This document shows, piece by piece, positions 6,001 through 7,268 of a stretch of 7,268 nt of DNA; the first letter of the stretch is position 1; each line of letters opens with the position of its first letter. This stretch comes from Rhodocyclaceae bacterium (GTDB lineage: Bacteria; Pseudomonadota; Gammaproteobacteria; Burkholderiales; Rhodocyclaceae). The notes beneath the pieces were generated by a model, which did no database searches, had not been told where the DNA came from, and worked only from the letters and a program-made list of their open reading frames with translations. The stretch lies in the NCBI GenBank assembly GCA_017444505.1, contig JAFSWK010000003.1:1-7268 (forward strand). The letters are read 5' to 3'. Both the position numbers and the translations under genes were made by a program.

Positions 6001-7268
6001 TATTTGTCTGACCTGGAACGCATCCAGTCGGAATTGCAGAGCACGCACGCTCAGTATGCTGGTGTGGCGGCGAATGTGAAGCGCGGCGATTATGCCAACG
6101 CATTGCGGGCGGCACGCGCGCGGCTGTTTGATGCGACGCTGGCGTGGATTGAACGCCTGAATCAGGCAGGCGAAAACGCAATGCGACTGGCCGTCTACAA
6201 GGCGATGGTGGAGGATGGGCAATCGCGCGAACTGGCGGCCAGTGCGGCAAAAAATGCGACAGTGAATTTCAACCGAAAGGGCGAACTGGGCAAACAGTTG
6301 AATGCGCTCTATCTGTTCTACAACGCAGGGGTACAGGGCACGGCGGCGATTGCACACGCGGCCATTGCCGGAAAACATCGCAAACAACTGTGGGCGATGC
6401 TGGCCGGGGTGACAATGCTTGGTTATCTGGCAGCTCTGGCCGCAGGTGATGATGACGATTACGAGACGCTGCCGGAATGGGAACGGCAGCGCAACATCTT
6501 GCTGCCAATGGGGGACGGTTTTGCAAAAATCCCGCTACCGTATGGGTATGGATTTTTCTGGAATCTTGGCCGTGGCGCAGCAGAGGCGGAACGCACAAGC
6601 CAGACGGACAAGCTGCCGTGGCATTTGGCGGCGAGCTTTGTTGAGGAGTTTACGCCGTTCGGTAGTGCCGTAGCGGGCGACAAACCGGACGCGAAGCAGG
6701 TCGCGCTATACCTTGTGCCTACGGTGTATCAGATTTCGGGCGCAGTGCTGTTCAACCGCAGCGGCACGGGGCGGGAAATTCGTCCGGAAAACCCGTACAA
6801 CGAATTCGAGCACGACCGCGACCAGATGCACCGGGCAACGAAGGGCACGTTGGCGGATGATATGGCAGGGGCGCTGGAGGCTGCCGGTCTGGATGTGTCT
6901 CCAGAGACACTAAAATACCTGTGGCGCACAGCAACCGGCGGCAGCGGTGCGTTTGTGCAGTCTGCGGCGGATGCTTTGACACTGGCTGCGGCTGGCGGTG
7001 ATATTGATGTGCGCGAGATGCCGTTTGTGCGCAAATTCGTCTCCATCCCGGACGTGCGCGGCGCGCGCTCGCGCTACTACGAAGCGCGCAGGGACGCTGA
7101 GGCGGCGCTGGCCGAGTTCAACCGTGCCAAGAAACACAATGATGTGGAAGGTGCGCGCGCAATTGTTGCCAAACAGCGCCATTTGCTGCTTGCAGCCAAG
7201 GTAGCCAAGCGGCAGGACAAATTCATCCGCGACGCCCGCGACCGCTACGATGCGGTGCGTCTGTCCGA
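1..7268 (+). CDS. Giant phage/prophage polyvalent protein, partial at both ends
   Basis: Frame 1 of the + strand is open from the first base to the last complete codon at 7264-7266, giving 2,422 residues without a stop. Neither the true start nor the stop is inside the window. The first in-frame ATG (base 64, M22) lies inside a conserved motif and is not a start. Seen in the translation, in order: FGDW segment, LPD3-like domain, linker, ADP-ribosyltransferase, HExxGH metallopeptidase, second LPD3-like domain, charged helix, unassigned SDHA region, second FGDW segment, third LPD3-like domain, and a long helical C-terminus with an LPD38-like region. This domain vocabulary is typical of polyvalent proteins of tailed-phage prophages. 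They are thought to be delivered with phage DNA and to act on the host or its defences. That role is inference here. No signal peptide can be judged because the N-terminus is missing. The tail resembles the end of the family, so the stop is probably not far beyond the window. An assembly artefact is unlikely because codon use and domain order stay coherent throughout. Confidence 0.95.
19..99 (+). repeat. QW..VR..F...FGDW segment, copy A
   Basis: Residues 7-33 contain TKLNYRQWVQVR, then FKAWFGDW. This short segment is a recurrent signature in polyvalent proteins, commonly just before an effector or LPD domain. By hand alignment it matches residues 1302-1328 (copy B) at 14 of 27 positions, including G, TKL, QW, VR, AF and FGDW. 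It lies about 30 residues before LPD3-like copy 1, as copy B lies just before copy 3. Its function is not known to me. It may be a docking or linker element. Confidence 0.8.
184..546 (+). other. LPD3-like domain, copy 1 (residues 62-182)
   Basis: The segment starts near DWREAVKVEY and continues through DGREVRLSPVGF, a helix LLANIREVLEQAHHV, then WHYYAAKVQMDGREMFARL and finally IYYDNDL. The layout is strand, helix, then a beta-hairpin with a conserved His (H143), Ala (A147), Asp-Gly (152-153) and Glu (E164). It resembles the large polyvalent-protein-associated domain LPD3 as I remember it, related in outline to small BECR-type nuclease folds. The exact family name is tentative. Two further diverged copies lie at residues 715-845 and 1341-1464. 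Whether it is catalytic is unknown. H143 and E164 would be the first residues to consider. Confidence 0.6.
547..696 (+). other. Low-complexity Gly/Ala/Pro/Thr linker
   Basis: Residues 183-232 are dominated by G, A, P, T, S, N and D (for example GSAPGDATPANPEAAGTAADG), with no hydrophobic core pattern. This looks like a flexible, probably disordered tether joining LPD3-like copy 1 to the ADP-ribosyltransferase. It is the longest clear linker in the fragment and helps to define the start of the next domain. Confidence 0.75.
721..1374 (+). other. ADP-ribosyltransferase domain, ART-PolyVal type (residues 241-458)
   Basis: The domain opens with DPETGEPLVLYHGT (YHGT at 261-264), the first ART motif, whose His would bind NAD+. 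Residues 286-301 (GAHWFTPSRRMAAAYT) form the second motif with Y300. GVYPVFLNIRD follows at 321-331. The C-terminal part has DGAIIRN (411-417) and TVFVAFDSAQVKSATDNLG (427-445), closing with NPDIRFAR (451-458). This order, and especially F-D-x-x-Q-[IV]-K-S-A and NPDIRF, is characteristic of ARTs in phage polyvalent proteins. A triad of H262, Y300 and Q436 is inferred; a different acidic residue could complete it. Such enzymes would transfer ADP-ribose from NAD+ to a host target, which the sequence does not reveal. Motifs are intact and no frameshift is present, so activity is plausible. Confidence 0.85.
1381..1980 (+). other. Zincin-like metallopeptidase domain, HExxGH (residues 461-660)
   Basis: After a short linker, residues 516-526 read FHNGRVWLVAE, a strand followed by an edge strand. 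Then comes the helix EAREVLAHEMIGHYGLRG (532-549), in which H539, E540 and H544 form an HExxGH motif. The spacing has one more residue than classical HExxH, but HExxGH is known to bind zinc in dipeptidyl peptidase III, and HE-x-x-GH-x-G occurs in polyvalent proteins. A downstream helix with E603 and E604 (IEEALAQMAQ) could supply the third zinc ligand. The rest is helical (GFVQNLLRKMGAHRWANML, 624-642). A role in cutting host proteins, or in processing the polyvalent protein itself after delivery, is inference. The motif is clear; the exact family is less certain. Confidence 0.78.
2143..2535 (+). other. LPD3-like domain, copy 2 (residues 715-845)
   Basis: The segment begins at ELSKLAREVYASELQG, has GDDVKFSAEGKGEAF (740-754), a helix VVRVLRDLVHDAVKVS, then FHTLLAPLQVNGEMFAARI and TVRE, ending at RFYDIAL. 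It aligns with copy 1 through V-[RK]-[LF]-S-x-x-G, a helix R-[ED]-[VL]-[LV], H-x3-A (H799, A803), [DN]-G (808-809), R-E (819-820) and a final Y-D. His-to-Gly and Gly-to-Glu distances are identical in copies 1 and 2 (10 and 11 residues). Unlike copies 1 and 3 it has no FGDW segment in front; it follows the metallopeptidase directly. Function unknown. Confidence 0.58.
2536..2970 (+). other. Unassigned region between LPD3-like copy 2 and the charged helix
   Basis: Residues 846-990. The first part (846-900) is Gly/Ala-rich and ends at AFSFAGERGA, which looks like a degenerate domain-end motif. Residues 901-985 have a helix (AHVREEVQQWLQSAEGAVIDGLV), then a stretch with YRQLHRLRVA, a turn QDDDGSLFVCLNTILARPDF and WYPAES. 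This suggests a small alpha/beta domain of about 85 residues. I do not recognise it. It contains C973, the only cysteine I noted in the translated fragment. It could be a minor LPD domain or an effector. Confidence 0.5.
2971..3180 (+). other. Long charged helix, probable coiled coil (residues 991-1060)
   Basis: About 70 residues consist almost wholly of A, E, R, K and Q with few breaks. Examples are ERAERARRHEDYLRRLAERE and EKGREERERQAAAKKAAEEA. Proline is nearly absent (one at 1007) and glycine occurs only at 1037 before the segment ends. This is the composition of a single extended alpha-helix or a coiled coil. It would act as a rigid spacer or a self-association element between the N-terminal enzyme block and the SDHA region. 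Confidence 0.75.
3202..3771 (+). other. Unassigned alpha/beta region with VRISDHA motif (residues 1068-1257)
   Basis: The region starts near HGNDRRPYTPPTETLTEAQV and includes a helix IPEIAGGFVALAESLGW, then SSNSGKYLSISRPNPD, ITIDVRISDHA (1185-1195), and a helix FAYDTFESALWKLKN. It ends at AVYFSR (1252-1257). The run S-G-K-Y-x-S-I-S, then V-R-I-S-D-H, looks like two strands of one small domain. I have an impression of similar [VI]-R-[IV]-S-D-H motifs in uncharacterised phage proteins but cannot name the family. D1193 and H1194 could be catalytic or structural. Bases 3421-3660, which cover the core of this region, are only about 48% GC by hand count, well below the rest, so the module may have a separate origin. 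Confidence 0.55.
3904..3984 (+). repeat. QW..VR..F...FGDW segment, copy B
   Basis: Residues 1302-1328 read VGATKLSFEQWRAVR, then TQAFRDRFGDWE. They match copy A (residues 7-33) at 14 of 27 positions with no gaps. At DNA level the two are strongly diverged, so the duplication is old or the segment was acquired twice. It is preceded by a charged helix (residues 1267-1290) and followed closely by LPD3-like copy 3. This reproduces the FGDW-then-LPD3 order seen at the start of the window. Confidence 0.82.
4021..4392 (+). other. LPD3-like domain, copy 3 (residues 1341-1464)
   Basis: The segment starts FDDAREQAKAFKGKPLANMM, with helix SPQMQAYAVANLDQLFARAV, then NIIAVHRFFAPLLAPDGKTV, LTKLTVHED and LYTVEAVEF. 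It keeps the shared skeleton of copies 1 and 2: H1423, A1427 four residues later, D-G at 1433-1434 and E1446. One extra residue sits on each side of the D-G turn. It is the most diverged copy. The Y-x-V-E-A-V-E-F ending replaces the Y-D-x-x-L ending of copies 1 and 2. It may be a related but distinct LPD family rather than a strict duplicate. Confidence 0.55.
4393..4647 (+). other. Connector after LPD3-like copy 3 (residues 1465-1549)
   Basis: A helical connector contains AAQWVAASMKEEGHIRSAGDV, then AQRVENFNASGMRAVLDPQT and VVRRFLKAQK. It ends in the domain-end motif PLFAR (1537-1541) followed by a glycine/serine-rich turn. I do not recognise a domain. PLFARGHSG marks the switch from the N-terminal module array to the long C-terminal body. 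A nested inverted repeat (bases 4402-4466) lies inside this stretch. Confidence 0.5.
4402..4466 (+). repeat. Nested inverted repeat within the coding sequence
   Basis: TCCCCTGCGG at 4402-4411 is the exact reverse complement of CCGCAGGGGA at 4457-4466. Inside the 45-base loop, CCTCC (4427-4431) and GGAGG (4437-4441) form a second stem around a five-base loop. The inner right arm is also a Shine-Dalgarno-like AAGGAGG (4435-4441), but no start codon follows at a usable distance. Chance is possible in such GC-rich DNA. Any biological role is unproven. Confidence 0.45.
4648..5730 (+). other. Helical C-terminal body, first part (residues 1550-1910)
   Basis: Mostly amphipathic helices: QWLQRKFQDKLNRFAVIRKW, EERMHGRFANKVEDFQ, VAQFLHAQHAEERNAQV, then GGSGMTNADARAIL (1667-1680), a long helix ELRQLANEFRAITDDTLKIL, and YVPLKGG (1726-1732). 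After a Gly/Asn-rich loop comes EWIIQNIIADHQRALMLAEK (1765-1784) and a smaller mixed region around residues 1820-1900. The order 'HA.ERN', 'SGM', 'YVPL' is familiar from the region preceding LPD38 in phage polyvalent proteins, but I cannot attach a Pfam name. No catalytic motif is evident. It is probably structural, and perhaps keeps the protein with the virion or DNA (inference). Confidence 0.65.
5731..6177 (+). other. YNPEF..TN..RDF region (residues 1911-2059)
   Basis: Helix AMGAILRAGAALNAYFSRVY leads into TGYNPEFIVTNIVRDFSSG (1929-1947), a highly characteristic segment of the C-terminal body of these proteins. It is followed by helices KNYASSFRELFRYAR and RLFDATLAWIERLNQAGENA. A conserved-looking Arg/Asp pair (R1942, D1943) sits in the core. 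The biochemical role is unknown. It is contiguous with the LPD38-like region and probably forms one structural unit with it. Confidence 0.6.
6178..6780 (+). other. LPD38-like region with one membrane-type helix (residues 2060-2260)
   Basis: Seen: SAAKNATVNFNRKGELGKQL (2081-2100), then NALYLFYNAGVQGTAAIAHA (2101-2120). Basic KHRK precedes a 19-residue hydrophobic helix (LWAMLAGVTMLGYLAALAA, 2130-2148), which is followed at once by GDDDDY. Next come NILLPMGDGFAKIPLPYGYG (2165-2184) and FTPFGSAV. The T-V-N-F-N-x-K-G and LPMGDG..KIPLPYGYG motifs match my memory of large polyvalent-protein-associated domain 38. The helix is flanked by basic residues before and acidic residues after. It could insert in a membrane during DNA entry or be a buried helix. 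Membrane insertion is inference. Confidence 0.7.
6388..6444 (+). other. Predicted single transmembrane-type helix
   Basis: Residues 2130-2148 carry no charged residue, are rich in L, A, M, G and V, and are bounded by GKHRKQ before and GDDDDY after. Nineteen residues is just long enough to span a membrane. It is the only clearly hydrophobic stretch of this length that I saw in the 2,422 residues, so the protein as a whole looks soluble with one potential anchor. Confidence 0.6.
6781..7020 (+). other. Post-LPD38 helical segment (residues 2261-2340)
   Basis: Starts RPENPYNEFEHDRDQMHRAT, with helices TLADDMAGALEAAGLDVSPE and ETLKYLWRTATGGSGAFVQS, then ADALTLAAAGGDIDVREM. The S-P-E-T-L-x-Y-L and G-G-S-G/A pattern is typical of the end of the C-terminal body in related proteins as I recall them. 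No enzyme motif is seen. Confidence 0.5.
7021..7268 (+). other. Basic helical tail, open at window edge (residues 2341-2422)
   Basis: PFVRKFVSIPDVRGARSRYY leads into a long charged helix (RRDAEAALAEFNRAKKHNDV, then ARAIVAKQRHLLLAAKVAKR and FIRDARDRYDAVRLS). The P-F-V-R-K-F-V start and the YYEAR helix resemble the C-termini of LPD38-containing proteins, so the stop codon is probably within a few tens of codons past base 7268 (inference). The surplus of Arg and Lys could favour contact with nucleic acid. Confidence 0.55.

Noticed and set aside
6155..6167. 13-base palindrome GCCTGAATCAGGC as a possible operator
   Set aside because: It lies deep inside the coding sequence with no promoter-like context. 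One such match is expected by chance in GC-rich DNA.
1..7268. tRNA, rRNA, CRISPR array, insertion sequence or attachment site
   Set aside because: No regularly spaced repeats, terminal inverted repeats, transposase motifs or RNA-gene-like blocks were seen, and the continuous coding frame leaves no room for a non-coding gene.
1..7268. Neisserial DNA uptake sequences as a clue to the host
   Set aside because: Only the partial word GCCTGAA was found (for example near 2918), with no full uptake sequence seen by eye, so it does not support a host assignment.

Overview
The whole window lies inside one protein-coding gene. Reading the + strand from base 1, every codon to base 7266 is a sense codon: 2,422 codons with no stop, open at both ends. 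No other gene, RNA gene or intergenic gap is visible. The encoded fragment looks like a giant phage or prophage 'polyvalent' protein, a class of very large multidomain proteins carried by phages and conjugative elements and thought to enter the recipient cell together with the incoming DNA. The base composition is GC-rich (about 65-70% in most lines I counted, with a trough near 48%), GCG and CGC codons are strongly preferred, and the family is common in proteobacterial prophages. A prophage of a GC-rich proteobacterium is therefore the best guess. I cannot name the species.

Layout in residues of the visible fragment: 7-33, a QW..VR..F...FGDW segment (copy A). 62-182, an LPD3-like domain (copy 1). 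183-232, a Gly/Ala/Pro/Thr-rich linker. 241-458, an ADP-ribosyltransferase of the ART-PolyVal type ending in the hallmark NPDIRFAR. 461-660, a zincin-like metallopeptidase with an HExxGH motif. 715-845, LPD3-like copy 2. 846-990, unassigned. 991-1060, a long charged helix. 1068-1257, an unassigned alpha/beta-looking region with a VRISDHA motif. 1302-1328, the QW..FGDW segment again (copy B). 1341-1464, LPD3-like copy 3. 1550-1910, a helical region with SGM and YVPL motifs. 1911-2059, a YNPEF..TN..RDF region. 2060-2260, an LPD38-like region with one membrane-type helix. 2341-2422, a basic helical tail that resembles the end of such proteins.

The N-terminal half thus carries two predicted effector enzymes, one that would modify targets with ADP-ribose and one that would cut protein. 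They are interleaved with three diverged copies of the same accessory domain. The C-terminal ~870 residues form the long helical, partly membrane-compatible body that usually closes these proteins. A plausible reading (inference) is that the C-terminal body handles packaging or delivery, and the N-terminal enzymes act on host defence or host physiology after entry. Short F-[SA]-R motifs recur at several domain ends and may mark module boundaries or processing sites.

The main points of interest are the size and domain combination, the three-fold LPD3-like repeat, the diverged duplication of the FGDW segment, the possible processing sites, and two regions (846-990 and 1068-1257) that I could not assign. 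Long reading frames on the opposite strand are artefacts of codon choice.
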